From Methylophaga sp. (lineage in GTDB: Bacteria; Pseudomonadota; Gammaproteobacteria; Nitrosococcales; Methylophagaceae), in contig JABURN010000196.1 of the NCBI GenBank assembly GCA_014762585.1, positions 1 to 8,273 of the forward strand: a stretch of 8,273 bases of DNA, read 5' to 3'. The notes beneath the pieces were generated by a model. It was given only the letters and a program-made list of their open reading frames with translations. It made no database searches and had not been told where the DNA came from. The position numbers and the translations under genes are program-made. Below are positions 1 to 7,030 of this stretch, one piece after another. Within the stretch, counting starts at the first letter, position 1. Every line of letters begins with the position of its first letter.

Positions 1-1277
1 GTCAGATCACCGGTGAATTGCGTGTGCCCGGGGATAAATCAATTTCTCACCGCAGCATTATGCTGGGGGCTCTGGCAGAGGGCACGACCGAGGTCACGGG
101 CTTTCTGGAAGGCGAAGATGCACTGGCGACACTGGCAGCGTTCCGTGCCATGGGCGTGCATATTATCGGGCCGGATAAAGGCAAAGTGACGATTCATGGT
201 GTGGGCATGCATGGCCTCAAAGCACCGGAAGCCGATTTATATCTGGGCAACAGCGGCACCTCCATGCGGCTGTTGAGCGGTTTACTGGCAGCACAAAACT
301 TTGATGTGACTTTGACCGGGGATAAATCTCTGTCAGGTCGGCCCATGAAGCGGGTGACCGACCCGCTGGCCTTGATGGGCGCTGAAATTGACACCAATGA
401 CGGCAAGCCGCCACTGAAAATTCACGGTGGCAAACAGCTCAAGGGCATTGATTACGATCTGCCGATGGCCAGTGCTCAGGTCAAGTCCTGCCTGTTGCTG
501 GCCGGGATGTACGCTGATGGTAAGACTTCAGTGACCGAGCCGGCACCGACCCGTGATCACACAGAACGCATGCTGGGTGGCATGGGCTACCCATTACAGC
601 AGCAGGGCAGCACTGTCACGATTGAGGGCGGCGCCAAGCTGACCGCCACCCGGATTGATGTCCCGGCCGATATCTCTTCTGCGACTTTCTTCATGGTGGC
701 AGCAGCCATTGCACCGGGCAGTGATGTGACGCTCAAACACGTGGGTATCAACCCGACCCGGATTGGCGTCATTAATATTCTGAAACAGATGGGCGCTGAT
801 ATCAGCTTGCACAACGAAGCTGAAACCGGCGGTGAACCGGTCGCCGATATCCGGGTGAAATATGCGCCGCTGAAAGGCATTCAGATTCCGGAACACCAGG
901 TGCCGCTGGCTATCGATGAATTCCCGGCGCTGTTTATTGCTGCCGCTTGTGCTGAAGGCGAAACCTTGCTGACCGGCGCAGAAGAGTTACGCGTCAAAGA
1001 AAGCGACCGAATTCAGGTAATGGCAGATGGTCTGACCACATTGGGCATTGATGCCCGGCCAACCGAAGACGGTATTGTCATCCATGGTGGTGTGATCGGG
1101 AGCGGCGAAGTCGACAGTCATGGTGATCATCGCATCGCGATGTCGTTTGCGGTGGCAGCTTTGCAGGCCGGTGGTTCGATTCAGATCAATGATTGCGCCA
1201 ATGTGGCAACCTCTTTCCCGGGCTTTGTCGAGCTGGCCACACAAGCGGGACTGAATATCGAGGAAATTGATGACTGA
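1..1277 (+). CDS. aroA: 3-phosphoshikimate 1-carboxyvinyltransferase (EPSP synthase), class II, 5'-truncated
   Basis: Joins shikimate-3-phosphate and phosphoenolpyruvate to give EPSP, the sixth step of the cytoplasmic shikimate pathway. The frame is open from base 3 (CAG, ATC, ACC...), so the true start lies left of the window; the TTG at 18 is an internal Leu codon. By family length (about 430-440 residues) only a short N-terminal piece is missing. Class II motifs are all visible: GDKS (30-41), SAQVK (471-485), RDHTE (552-566) and NPTR (750-761). So are the PEP/S3P-site GNSGTSMR (246-269), a DEFPALF segment, [10 protein letters not shown] and DHRIAMSF near the end. The residue after N-S in the PEP loop is Gly (255-257). 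The 3' end overlaps cmk by 8 bases, indicating translational coupling. Upstream neighbours in related genomes are usually hisC or tyrA, not visible here. Confidence 0.97.
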   Translation, partial: QITGELRVPGDKSISHRSIMLGALAEGTTEVTGFLEGEDALATLAAFRAMGVHIIGPDKGKVTIHGVGMHGLKAPEADLYLGNSGTSMRLLSGLLAAQNFDVTLTGDKSLSGRPMKRVTDPLALMGAEIDTNDGKPPLKIHGGKQLKGIDYDLPMASAQVKSCLLLAGMYADGKTSVTEPAPTRDHTERMLGGMGYPLQQQGSTVTIEGGAKLTATRIDVPADISSATFFMVAAAIAPGSDVTLKHVGINPTRIGVINILKQMGADISLHNEAETGGEPVADIRVKYAPLKGIQIPEHQVPLAIDEFPALFIAAACAEGETLLTGAEELRVKESDRIQVMADGLTTLGIDARPTEDGIVIHGGVIGSGEVDSHGDHRIAMSFAVAALQAGGSIQINDCANVATSFPGFVELATQAGLNIEEIDD

Positions 1278-1938
1278 TATTCCGGTACTCACTATCGACG
1301 GTCCCAGCGGCTCTGGCAAGGGCACCATTGCCCAGATGATTGCCCGTGAATTTGGCTGGCACTACCTGGATAGTGGCGCTATTTATCGGGTACTGGCGCA
1401 GGCGGCGATTAAACATCAGCTGGACTTGGCTGATGAAGCCGCGCTGACCAAACTGGCCGAGCAACTGGATGTGCGCTTTGCCTTTGATAATGCAGAATTG
1501 AAAGTGATGCTGGAAGGCGACGATGTCAGCCTGCGGATCCGCAGTGAAGAGGCCGGTAATGCGGCGTCAAAAGTGGCTGCCATCCCCTCGGTTCGCAGTG
1601 CTCTCTTGCAGCGCCAGCGTGATTTCAGGAAAATGCCCGGGCTGGTCACCGATGGCCGAGATATGGGCACGGTGGTATTTCCGGATGCGCCATTTAAAGT
1701 TTTTTTAACGGCAAGCGCCGAGGAAAGGGCGCAGAGACGTTATAAGCAGTTGAAACAGAAAGGAATTGAGAGTAACCTTTCTGATCTGATCGCAGAAATC
1801 TCCGAGCGTGACAGAAGAGACAGCGAACGCGAAGTCGCCCCGTTAAGGCCGGCTAAGGGTGCGCTTATTCTCGATTCTACCGAGTTAGGGATTGATGCGG
1901 TATTCGAACAGGTCCGCGCATATTGCGCTGACATGTAA
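1270..1938 (+). CDS. cmk: cytidylate kinase (CMP/dCMP kinase)
   Basis: Phosphorylates CMP and dCMP with ATP, in the cytoplasm, for pyrimidine nucleotide supply. The 222-residue product is close to the E. coli enzyme (227). The P-loop GPSGSGKGT is at residues 11-19. It is followed by the LDSGAIYR nucleotide-binding segment, [18 protein letters not shown] in the middle, and the lid and C-terminal pattern [13 protein letters not shown]...LDSTEL. I chose ATG 1270 because GAGGA (1260-1264) sits 5 bases before it; a TTG three bases earlier would add one Met-equivalent residue and is less well placed. The gene overlaps the end of aroA by 8 bases and is followed by the rpsA leader, the usual gammaproteobacterial order. 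Nothing looks broken. Confidence 0.97.
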   Translation: MTDIPVLTIDGPSGSGKGTIAQMIAREFGWHYLDSGAIYRVLAQAAIKHQLDLADEAALTKLAEQLDVRFAFDNAELKVMLEGDDVSLRIRSEEAGNAASKVAAIPSVRSALLQRQRDFRKMPGLVTDGRDMGTVVFPDAPFKVFLTASAEERAQRRYKQLKQKGIESNLSDLIAEISERDRRDSEREVAPLRPAKGALILDSTELGIDAVFEQVRAYCADM

Positions 1939-1947
1939 TTTGAGGGC

Positions 1948-1976
1948 CCTGGTCGGCCATGCCGATTGGGATTTTT
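1948..1976 (+). promoter_or_regulatory. Leader hairpin 1 followed by T5 (attenuator-like) upstream of rpsA
   Basis: Bases 1948-1957 pair with 1961-1970 around a CAT loop: ten pairs, three of them consecutive G-U wobbles. ATTTTT follows immediately (T-run 1972-1976). This shape suits a weak intrinsic terminator or attenuator after cmk. It also fits the first of three hairpins of an rpsA leader. Which of these applies cannot be decided from sequence. Confidence 0.5.
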
Positions 1977-1982
1977 AACGAT

Positions 1983-2048
1983 CCTGCATGTCGCAGGTGA
2001 CAACTTTTGGTGATCCTGTTTCTCAATACAGGGTCAAGGATAACTAAC
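1983..2048 (+). promoter_or_regulatory. rpsA translation-initiation leader: hairpins 2 and 3 and ribosome binding site
   Basis: Hairpin 2 pairs CCTGC (1983-1987) with GCAGG (1993-1997). Hairpin 3 pairs 2011-2019 with 2028-2036 (nine pairs, one G-U, 8-base loop). The Shine-Dalgarno-like AAGGA (2036-2040) begins at the last base of hairpin 3 and lies 8 bases before ATG 2049. In E. coli and other gammaproteobacteria the rpsA leader is known to fold into serial hairpins that give efficient translation and autorepression by S1. The three-hairpin layout here (with 1948-1970) agrees, and autoregulation is inferred from it. Confidence 0.6.
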
Positions 2049-3722
2049 ATGAGCGAAAGCTTTGCTGATCTCTTTGAAGAGAGTTTAAATTCAACCCCCA
2101 TGCAACCAGGCAAGATTGTTACCGGTACGGTAGTCAATGTTGGTTCTGATGTTGTCATGGTTAATGCCGGCCTGAAATCTGAAGGCGCGATTCCTGTTTC
2201 TGAGTTCATGGATGAAAATGGTGAAATCACCGTTTCTATCGGTGATCTGGTCGATGTATCCCTGGAATCCCTGGAAGATGGTTTTGGTGCTACCCAGCTG
2301 TCACGTGATAAAGCCAAACAGGCTGAAGCATGGACCAAACTGGAGCATGCCTATGAAGCGGGTGAAACCGTTACCGGTATGATTTCCGGTAAAGTCAAAG
2401 GTGGTTTCACTGTCGATCTGGAAAATATCCGTGCCTTCCTGCCGGGTTCTCTGGTCGATATCCGTCCTATCCGCGACACCACGCACCTGGAAGGTAAAGA
2501 TCTCGAATTCAAATTGATCAAACTGGATCGTCCACGCAACAACATCGTTGTATCTCGCCGTGCGATCATGGAAGAAGAGAATAGTGCAGAACGTGAAGCG
2601 CTGCTGGAAACCCTGGAAGAAGGTAAAGTTGTTAAAGGTATCGTTAAGAACCTGACCGACTACGGTGCCTTCGTTGATTTGGGTGGTATCGACGGCCTGC
2701 TGCACATCACCGATATGGCCTGGAAACGCGTCAAGCATCCTTCAGAAGTGGTTGCTATCGGCGACGAAATCGAAGTTCAGGTGCTGAAATTCGATAAAGA
2801 GCGTGAGCGTGTTTCTCTGGGTCTGAAACAAATGGGTGACGATCCTTGGAAAGATATCGCTCGTCGCTATCCGAACAGCACCCGTATTCACGGTAAAGTC
2901 ACCAACATTGCTGACTACGGCTGTTTCGTTGAAATCGAAGATGGCGTTGAAGGTCTGGTACACATGTCTGAAATGGACTGGACCAACAAGAATGTTCACC
3001 CATCCAAACTGGTTGCCCTGGGCGATGAAGTTGAAGTAATGGTACTGGACATCGACGCAGAACGTCGTCGTATTTCTCTGGGTATCAAACAATGCCAGGC
3101 CAATCCTTGGGAAGAGTTCTCAATGACTCACAGCAAGGGTGACAAGGTTAAAGGTGCCATCAAGTCAATCACTGACTTCGGTATCTTCATCGGTCTTGAA
3201 GGTGGTATTGACGGTCTGATTCATCTGTCTGACATCTCCTGGGAAGAAGACAACGAAGAACTGATTCGCGATTTCAAGAAAGGTGATGAAGTTGAAGCGG
3301 TTGTACTGGCAATTGACCCTGAACGTGAGCGTATCTCACTGGGTATCAAACAATTGCAGGATGACCCGTTCTCTTCATTCCTGTCTGAAAACCCACGCGG
3401 CAGTATCGTCAAAGGCACTATCAGTGCGGTTGACGCTCGTGGCGCCACGGTTGAACTGGCTGAAGGTGTAGAAGGTTACATCCGTGCCGCTGACATCGCC
3501 CGTGAACGTATCGATGATGCCAGCAAAGTCCTGACTGTAGGCGAGGAAGTGGAAGCGAAATTTACCGGTATGTCGCGTAAAGATCGCACCCTGACGCTGT
3601 CTATCAGAGCCAAGGACGAGAAAGAAGAAGCAGAAGCTGTTAAAGAGTACAGCAACGTTTCTTCTGGCAACACCACGCTGGGTGATCTGCTGAAAGAGCA
3701 AATGGATCAGAAAGATAATTAA
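2049..3722 (+). CDS. rpsA: 30S ribosomal protein S1
   Basis: mRNA-binding protein of the 30S subunit, needed to start translation on most messages, and an autoregulator of its own gene. The product is 557 residues, the same length as E. coli S1. It holds six S1 (OB-fold) repeats at about residues 21-87, 105-171, 192-260, 277-347, 364-434 and 451-520. Repeats 3-6 show the typical G-x-V-x-x-I/L-x-D-Y/F-G-x-F and G-L-(V/L/I)-H pattern (for example DYGAF...GLLHITD, DYGCF...GLVHMSE, DFGIF...GLIHLSD). Repeats 1-2 are the more divergent ribosome-binding ones. I chose ATG 2049 ([12 protein letters not shown]) because it matches the family start and has AAGGA 8 bases before; the in-frame GTG at 2007 lies inside the leader hairpins. 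A terminator-like hairpin follows the gene. Confidence 0.98.
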   Translation: MSESFADLFEESLNSTPMQPGKIVTGTVVNVGSDVVMVNAGLKSEGAIPVSEFMDENGEITVSIGDLVDVSLESLEDGFGATQLSRDKAKQAEAWTKLEHAYEAGETVTGMISGKVKGGFTVDLENIRAFLPGSLVDIRPIRDTTHLEGKDLEFKLIKLDRPRNNIVVSRRAIMEEENSAEREALLETLEEGKVVKGIVKNLTDYGAFVDLGGIDGLLHITDMAWKRVKHPSEVVAIGDEIEVQVLKFDKERERVSLGLKQMGDDPWKDIARRYPNSTRIHGKVTNIADYGCFVEIEDGVEGLVHMSEMDWTNKNVHPSKLVALGDEVEVMVLDIDAERRRISLGIKQCQANPWEEFSMTHSKGDKVKGAIKSITDFGIFIGLEGGIDGLIHLSDISWEEDNEELIRDFKKGDEVEAVVLAIDPERERISLGIKQLQDDPFSSFLSENPRGSIVKGTISAVDARGATVELAEGVEGYIRAADIARERIDDASKVLTVGEEVEAKFTGMSRKDRTLTLSIRAKDEKEEAEAVKEYSNVSSGNTTLGDLLKEQMDQKDN

Positions 3723-3737
3723 TATCTGACTGTATCA

Positions 3738-3771
3738 GGTGCACCCGGCTCCGGCCGGGTGCGCTGCTTTT
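3738..3771 (+). terminator. Intrinsic terminator or attenuator between rpsA and ihfB
   Basis: GCACCCGGC (3741-3749) pairs perfectly with GCCGGGTGC (3754-3762) across a UCCG loop (3750-3753), a UNCG-type tetraloop closed by C-G. Three more pairs, two of them G-U, can extend it to 3738/3765. The T-tract after it is short (TTTT, 3768-3771), so termination may be partial, leaving some read-through into ihfB. Confidence 0.65.
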
Positions 3772-3838
3772 AGTCAATGGATTGAACCCCCTCTTAACAT
3801 CGGTGTGTTTGGCGCATTATTCCAGGAACAATAAAGAC

Positions 3839-4129
3839 ATGACCAAATCAGATTTGATCGAAGCATTATCTGAAAAACAATCTCTACTGAATTATCGCGA
3901 TGTTGAGCTGGCCGTAAAATTGATTCTCGAACAAATGAGTGACAGCCTGTCCAGAGGTGATCGCATCGAGATTCGCGGTTTTGGCAGTTTTACGCTGCAC
4001 CACAGACCACCCCGTATCGGCCGTAATCCCAAAAGTGGTGAATCGGTTAAGCTGGACGAGAAATTTGTTCCGCATTTCAAACCTGGCAAAGAACTTCGTG
4101 ACCGTGTTAACGACGCGGCGGGTTACTGA
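3839..4129 (+). CDS. ihfB: Integration host factor subunit beta
   Basis: Small nucleoid protein that pairs with IHF alpha (gene not in this window) and bends DNA by about 160 degrees at specific sites, acting in transcription, replication and recombination. The 96-residue product is nearly identical in plan to E. coli IHF beta (94). It starts [13 protein letters not shown] and carries [12 protein letters not shown] at 40-51, including Glu44 and Arg46, the residues known to read the TTR part of the consensus. It then has RNPKSG at 62-67 with the intercalating Pro64, and [14 protein letters not shown] near the end. The start ATG 3839 fits the family. The possible ribosome site AGGA (3824-3827) is rather far, at 11 bases. 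It sits after rpsA, as in E. coli. A Mth938-type gene follows 9 bases after its stop, probably on the same mRNA. Confidence 0.97.
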   Translation: MTKSDLIEALSEKQSLLNYRDVELAVKLILEQMSDSLSRGDRIEIRGFGSFTLHHRPPRIGRNPKSGESVKLDEKFVPHFKPGKELRDRVNDAAGY

Positions 4130-4138
4130 TACCCAGCA

Positions 4139-4534
4139 ATGAAACTGAGTCAGGAAGCGGTTAGCGAATATAACCAAATCCACAGTTACGATAATGACCA
4201 TGTGGTCATTCGTCCCCAACATCAAAACCGACTCGAGACTGTCGAGTCGAACTTTATCCTGACCCGCAATCAGCTGATCGCTGACTGGCCGGTGAAGGAG
4301 ATTGTCAACATAACGGCCGGGCAACTGGCCGAACTCAAGAAACTGGATCCGGAAGTGATTTTATTCGCGACCGGGTCTGGTCTCTGTATTGAACTCCACA
4401 AAATCGCCAATGAATTCATGCAATCCCAGATTGGTGTTGAATTCATGGATCTCGGCGCCGCCTGCCGTACCTTCAATCTTCTGGTCAGTGAGCAGCGTAA
4501 AGTGCTGTTGGCCGTCAGTTTTGACGCCCTGTGA
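4139..4534 (+). CDS. Mth938/DUF498 domain protein (NDUFAF3-like), function unknown
   Basis: The 131-residue product is soluble, with no signal or membrane segment. I recognise the Mth938-like fold family by its order of motifs. There is an N-terminal MKL...YNQIHSYDNDHVVI strand region and a LIADWPV segment near residue 45-52. Then come DPEVILFATGSG (70-81) and the signature IGVEFMDLGAACRTFN ending at residue 113 (Cys109-Arg110), with SEQRKVLLAV after it. The human family member NDUFAF3 is a respiratory complex I assembly factor, but the role of bacterial versions is not established. The ATG lies 9 bases after the ihfB stop with no clear Shine-Dalgarno, so it probably depends on translational coupling to ihfB. 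It is the last gene before a 380-base non-coding stretch. The family call is firm; any role in respiration is inference. Confidence 0.85.
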   Translation: MKLSQEAVSEYNQIHSYDNDHVVIRPQHQNRLETVESNFILTRNQLIADWPVKEIVNITAGQLAELKKLDPEVILFATGSGLCIELHKIANEFMQSQIGVEFMDLGAACRTFNLLVSEQRKVLLAVSFDAL

Positions 4535-4542
4535 TCAGCTTC

Positions 4543-4594
4543 GCACTTTGCCCGCAACATCCCCGAAAGTGCTGTTTCGAATGATTGTTTTTTT
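4543..4594 (+). terminator. Possible weak terminator after the Mth938 gene
   Basis: GCACTTT (4543-4549) and AAAGTGC (4566-4572) form a seven-pair stem with a 16-base loop. A seven-T run (4588-4594) follows, but only 15 bases after the stem, farther than in a standard intrinsic terminator. It is the only terminator candidate for the ihfB unit, so I list it with low confidence. Confidence 0.25.
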
Positions 4595-4622
4595 CTTAAG
4601 AGAACAATCTAAGTTACTGTTT

Positions 4623-4635
4623 TATCAAGCGCTTG
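4623..4635 (+). promoter_or_regulatory. Candidate IHF binding site
   Basis: TATCAAGCGCTTG matches the IHF consensus WATCAANNNNTTR at every specified position. AT-rich sequence, including a seven-T run at 4588-4594, lies on its 5' side, where IHF sites often have an A/T tract. It is about 134 bp upstream of the centre of the Anr/FNR box, so a bend here could fold upstream DNA toward the ccoN promoter. The same bases contain a perfect 12-bp palindrome (4625-4636), so another dimeric regulator is an alternative. Confidence 0.5.
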
Positions 4636-4659
4636 AAACTGGAGTGATACCGGTTGCAA

Positions 4660-4676
4660 TGGTCAGAACTTGACCA
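4660..4676. promoter_or_regulatory. Operator-like dyad TGGTCA-N5-TGACCA
   Basis: A perfect 6-bp inverted repeat with a 5-base centre, 17 bp in all. The size and symmetry suit a dimeric helix-turn-helix repressor or activator, but I cannot name one. It lies between the IHF-like site and the Anr/FNR box. Confidence 0.35.
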
Positions 4677-4756
4677 CCCAGATGGTTCTTAGGAAAATTC
4701 CCTGCTACGCAGAATAAATAAAGCATTTGCCAGCCTGATGGGCATTTCGCAAATCA

Positions 4757-4770
4757 TTGATCCAGATCAA
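4757..4770 (+). promoter_or_regulatory. Anr/FNR binding site upstream of ccoNOQP
   Basis: TTGATCCAGATCAA is a perfect match to the FNR/Anr consensus TTGAT-N4-ATCAA. It lies 144 bases before the ccoN start. Oxidase genes of the cbb3 type are classically activated by Anr, FNR or FixK when oxygen falls, so low-oxygen induction of ccoNOQP is strongly suggested. Confidence 0.9.
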
Positions 4771-4803
4771 GACTTGCAGCCCATGTTAAGAGTCGCGTTC
4801 AGG

Positions 4804-4809
4804 TAAAAT
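4804..4809 (+). promoter_or_regulatory. Candidate -10 element of the ccoN promoter
   Basis: TAAAAT matches TATAAT at five of six positions and is the best hexamer downstream of the Anr/FNR box. It predicts a start near 4816, which puts the box centre near -52.5 instead of the usual -41.5. TATAAA at 4825-4830 is a second choice. Confidence 0.4.
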
Positions 4810-4836
4810 TCAGCATGCTTTATTTATAAAGGCGTA

Positions 4837-4866
4837 ATGAAAAGGGTCCTGGCTCCTACAAAATAA
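4837..4866 (+). CDS. Possible nine-codon leader ORF upstream of ccoN
   Basis: ATG 4837 opens MKRVLAPTK and ends at TAA 4864-4866, followed directly by a second TAA. AAAGG (4828-4832) lies 4 bases before the ATG, somewhat close but usable. It lies downstream of the likely transcription start and ends 48 bases before ccoN. It could be a translated leader or chance; the peptide resembles nothing I know. Confidence 0.25.
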   Translation: MKRVLAPTK

Positions 4867-4914
4867 TAATGGGGGCTGAGAGAGAGTTTTCCAAAGAGAG
4901 AAGGTGTGGTCGCT

Positions 4915-6339
4915 ATGCAAGCGGAACAACAGCAGTATAACTATCAGGTGGTCAAGTGGTTCGCCTATATGGCGTGTGTCTACTTGGTCATCGGCACCGG
5001 TGTCGGTGTTTATATCGCTTCGGAGCTGGCTTGGCCGGTTCTGAACTTCGACAATCCTTACATCAGCTTCGGACGACTGCGTCCGGTGCACACCAATGCG
5101 GTTATTTTTGCATTCGGTGGTTCCACTCTGATGGCGACGGCCTATTACGTGGTACAACGTACCTGTGGTACCCGCCTGTGGAGTGACAAAATGGCCTGGT
5201 TCACCTTCTGGGGCTGGAATCTGGTTATTCTTGCTGCGGTCATTACACTGCCACTGGGTTACACCCAATCCAAAGAATACGCTGAACTGGAATGGCCAAT
5301 CGATATTCTGATTGCTGCTGTCTGGCTGGCTTACACCTTCAACTTCATCATGACCATTTCAATCCGTAAGGTTTCACATATTTATGTGGCCAACTGGTTC
5401 TTCCTGGCCATGATGATCATGATCACCTACCTGCACGTGGTCAACAGCCTGGCAATCCCAGTTGAGTTATTTAAATCCTACTCCATCTTCTCTGGTGTTC
5501 ATGATGCGATGATTCAATGGTGGTACGGGCATAACGCGGTAGGCTTCTTCCTGACCGCAGGCTTCCTCGGCATCATGTACTACTTCGTACCGAAACAGGC
5601 CAACCGTCCGGTTTATTCCTACCGTCTGTCAGTGATTCACTTCTGGGCACTGGTCTTCGGTTATGTCTGGCTGGGCGCTCACCATCTGCAATACACTGCA
5701 TTGCCTGACTGGACCGGTTCGCTGGGTGCGGCCATCTCACTGGCGATGATCATTCCTTCCTGGGGTGGTGCAATCAACGGTATGTTCACCCTGTCAGGTG
5801 CCTGGGACAAACTGCGCACCGACTACATTCTGCGTTTCCTGATTGTGTCGCTGGCTTTCTACGCAATGTCGACCTTCGAAGGTCCTGTGATGTCGTCCAA
5901 AACGGTGAATGCCCTGTCTCACTACACTGACTGGACTATCGGTCACGTTCACTCCGGTGCGCTTGGCTGGGTAGCGATGGTGTCTATTGGTGCGCTCTAT
6001 CACATGGTTGAGCGTATGTGGGGTACCACCATGTATTCAGTGCGTCTGGTCAATATTCACTTCTGGATGGCAACAATCGGTACCGCGGTCTACATCACTG
6101 CGATGTGGGTATCAGGCATCATGCAAGGTCTGATGTGGCGTGCCTATGACGAATACGGCAACCTGGCTTACACCTTCGTTGAGTCTGTCGCTCAGATGCA
6201 TCCTTATTATGCGATGCGTGCTGTCGGCGGCCTGATTTTCTTCCTGGGTGCCTGCGTCATGCTGTTCAACGTCACCGTGACTATCCGTCGCGCGATTGCC
6301 AAACCGTCTGCCGAAATGGCGACTGCGGCTAATATTTAA
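4915..6339 (+). CDS. ccoN: cbb3-type cytochrome c oxidase subunit I
   Basis: Catalytic subunit of the high-affinity proton-pumping cbb3 oxidase in the inner membrane; it reduces oxygen to water at a heme b3-CuB centre. The 474 residues form about twelve membrane helices. Metal ligands are all in place: His59 and His346 for low-spin heme b, His344 for heme b3, and His206, His256 and His257 for CuB. Tyr250 stands where cbb3 enzymes carry the Tyr cross-linked to a CuB histidine, on a different helix from that in aa3 oxidases. Numbering runs one less than the Pseudomonas stutzeri protein. I chose ATG 4915 ([14 protein letters not shown]), with AGAAGG at 4899-4904 ten bases before it; GTG 4906 would add three residues but overlaps the ribosome site. 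First gene of ccoNOQP, behind an Anr/FNR box. Confidence 0.97.
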   Translation: MQAEQQQYNYQVVKWFAYMACVYLVIGTGVGVYIASELAWPVLNFDNPYISFGRLRPVHTNAVIFAFGGSTLMATAYYVVQRTCGTRLWSDKMAWFTFWGWNLVILAAVITLPLGYTQSKEYAELEWPIDILIAAVWLAYTFNFIMTISIRKVSHIYVANWFFLAMMIMITYLHVVNSLAIPVELFKSYSIFSGVHDAMIQWWYGHNAVGFFLTAGFLGIMYYFVPKQANRPVYSYRLSVIHFWALVFGYVWLGAHHLQYTALPDWTGSLGAAISLAMIIPSWGGAINGMFTLSGAWDKLRTDYILRFLIVSLAFYAMSTFEGPVMSSKTVNALSHYTDWTIGHVHSGALGWVAMVSIGALYHMVERMWGTTMYSVRLVNIHFWMATIGTAVYITAMWVSGIMQGLMWRAYDEYGNLAYTFVESVAQMHPYYAMRAVGGLIFFLGACVMLFNVTVTIRRAIAKPSAEMATAANI

Positions 6340-6349
6340 GGAGACTGGA

Positions 6350-7030
6350 ATGTCTGATCATAATTCTAATAAACCAGTTACCTTCCAGGAGAAACTGGAG
6401 AAGAATATCTGGGCTCTGGTGCTGGCAACAGCACTGGTCGTCTCGGTAGGCGGTATCGTCGAAATCGTCCCGCTGTTCTATCTGGATACTACGTTTGAAG
6501 ATGATGTGTTTCCGGAATATGAAGAGTTGAAAGGCGTCCGTCCCTACACAGCACTTGAACTGGCTGGTCGTGATATTTACCAGCGTGAAGGCTGTTATCT
6601 GTGCCATTCACAGATGGTACGTCCATTCCGTGATGAGAAAGACCGTTATGGTCACTACTCTCTGGCAGTCGAGTCTCAGTATGACCACCCATTCCAATGG
6701 GGTTCAAAACGTACCGGACCTGATCTGGCCCGTGTCGGTGGCAAATACTCTGATGCCTGGCATATTCAGCATCTGGAAGATCCGCGTTCGGTTGTGCCCG
6801 AGTCCATCATGCCAAGTTATCCATGGCTGCACGATGCCACTATTGATGGCGAAGGTATGGAAAAACGTCTGCGTGCGATGAAAGCGCTGGGTGTGCCTTA
6901 TACCGATGAGCAAATCGAAGGCGCTGCAGAAGCCGTTGAGGGTAAAACCGAAATGGAAGCGATGGTGGCTTATCTGCAAGTACTGGGCACCATGGTGAAA
7001 TTCGAGCCGGGCAGAGATTATCGTGAGTAA
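6350..7030 (+). CDS. ccoO: cbb3-type cytochrome c oxidase subunit II (monoheme cytochrome c)
   Basis: Membrane-anchored c-type cytochrome that passes electrons to CcoN. The 226 residues comprise a short cytoplasmic start and one membrane helix at about 20-42 ([21 protein letters not shown]). A periplasmic domain follows with heme site CYLCH at 82-86 (attachment Cys82 and Cys85, ligand His86). [31 protein letters not shown] and [10 protein letters not shown] follow, the last with Met154 as probable second axial ligand. It is slightly longer than the roughly 200-215 residues I recall for the family. The start ATG 6350 has AAGGAG at 6338-6343, six bases away and overlapping the ccoN stop; ten bases separate the two genes. 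Its last 8 bases overlap ccoQ. Confidence 0.97.
   Translation: MSDHNSNKPVTFQEKLEKNIWALVLATALVVSVGGIVEIVPLFYLDTTFEDDVFPEYEELKGVRPYTALELAGRDIYQREGCYLCHSQMVRPFRDEKDRYGHYSLAVESQYDHPFQWGSKRTGPDLARVGGKYSDAWHIQHLEDPRSVVPESIMPSYPWLHDATIDGEGMEKRLRAMKALGVPYTDEQIEGAAEAVEGKTEMEAMVAYLQVLGTMVKFEPGRDYRE

Larger units (their letters stand above)
4714..4827. repeat. 13-bp perfect inverted repeat enclosing the Anr/FNR box
   Basis: ATAAATAAAGCAT (4714-4726) and its exact reverse complement ATGCTTTATTTAT (4815-4827) are 88 bp apart. Nested inside are ATGGGC (4738-4743) with GCCCAT (4779-4784), and then the Anr/FNR dyad (4757-4770). The three dyads share a centre within about 10 bp. No target-site duplication is visible outside the arms, so evidence for a mobile element is weak. 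Confidence 0.6.
4535..4914. other. Long intergenic regulatory region upstream of ccoN
   Basis: 380 bases without a convincing full-size gene on either strand. The left half (4543-4676) holds four dyads: GCACTTT/AAAGTGC (4543-4549, 4566-4572), GATTGTT/AACAATC (4583-4589, 4603-4609), TCAAGCGCTTGA (4625-4636) and TGGTCA-N5-TGACCA (4660-4676). The right half holds the Anr/FNR box, a 13-bp inverted repeat around it, a -10-like element and a mini-ORF, each listed separately. Confidence 0.8.

Noticed and set aside
2007..2048. GTG 2007 as an upstream start for S1
   Set aside because: It would add 14 residues not found in the family, lies in the leader hairpins, and ATG 2049 has a good ribosome site and gives the standard 557 residues.
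3782..3820. Possible ihfB promoter (TTGAAC or TTAACA with CATTAT)
   Set aside because: TTGAAC has no -10 at a workable distance. TTAACA/CATTAT has only a 15-bp spacer and would start transcription on the ribosome site.
4583..4609. GATTGTT/AACAATC dyad as a terminator
   Set aside because: The T-run lies inside the 5' arm, not after the stem, and the inner pairs rely on G-U wobbles; I keep it only as part of the dyad-rich region.
4871..4887. GGGGGCTGAGAGAGAG resembling the CUGAGA core of a TPP riboswitch
   Set aside because: The other conserved parts of the THI box (the ACCUGAUC and GGAUAAUGCCAGCG segments) are absent, and the downstream genes are not thiamine genes.
4810..5268. 152-codon open frame on the - strand over the ccoN start
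   Set aside because: It is antisense to the conserved ccoN coding sequence, has low-complexity polar composition and matches no family I know; it is a shadow of ccoN.
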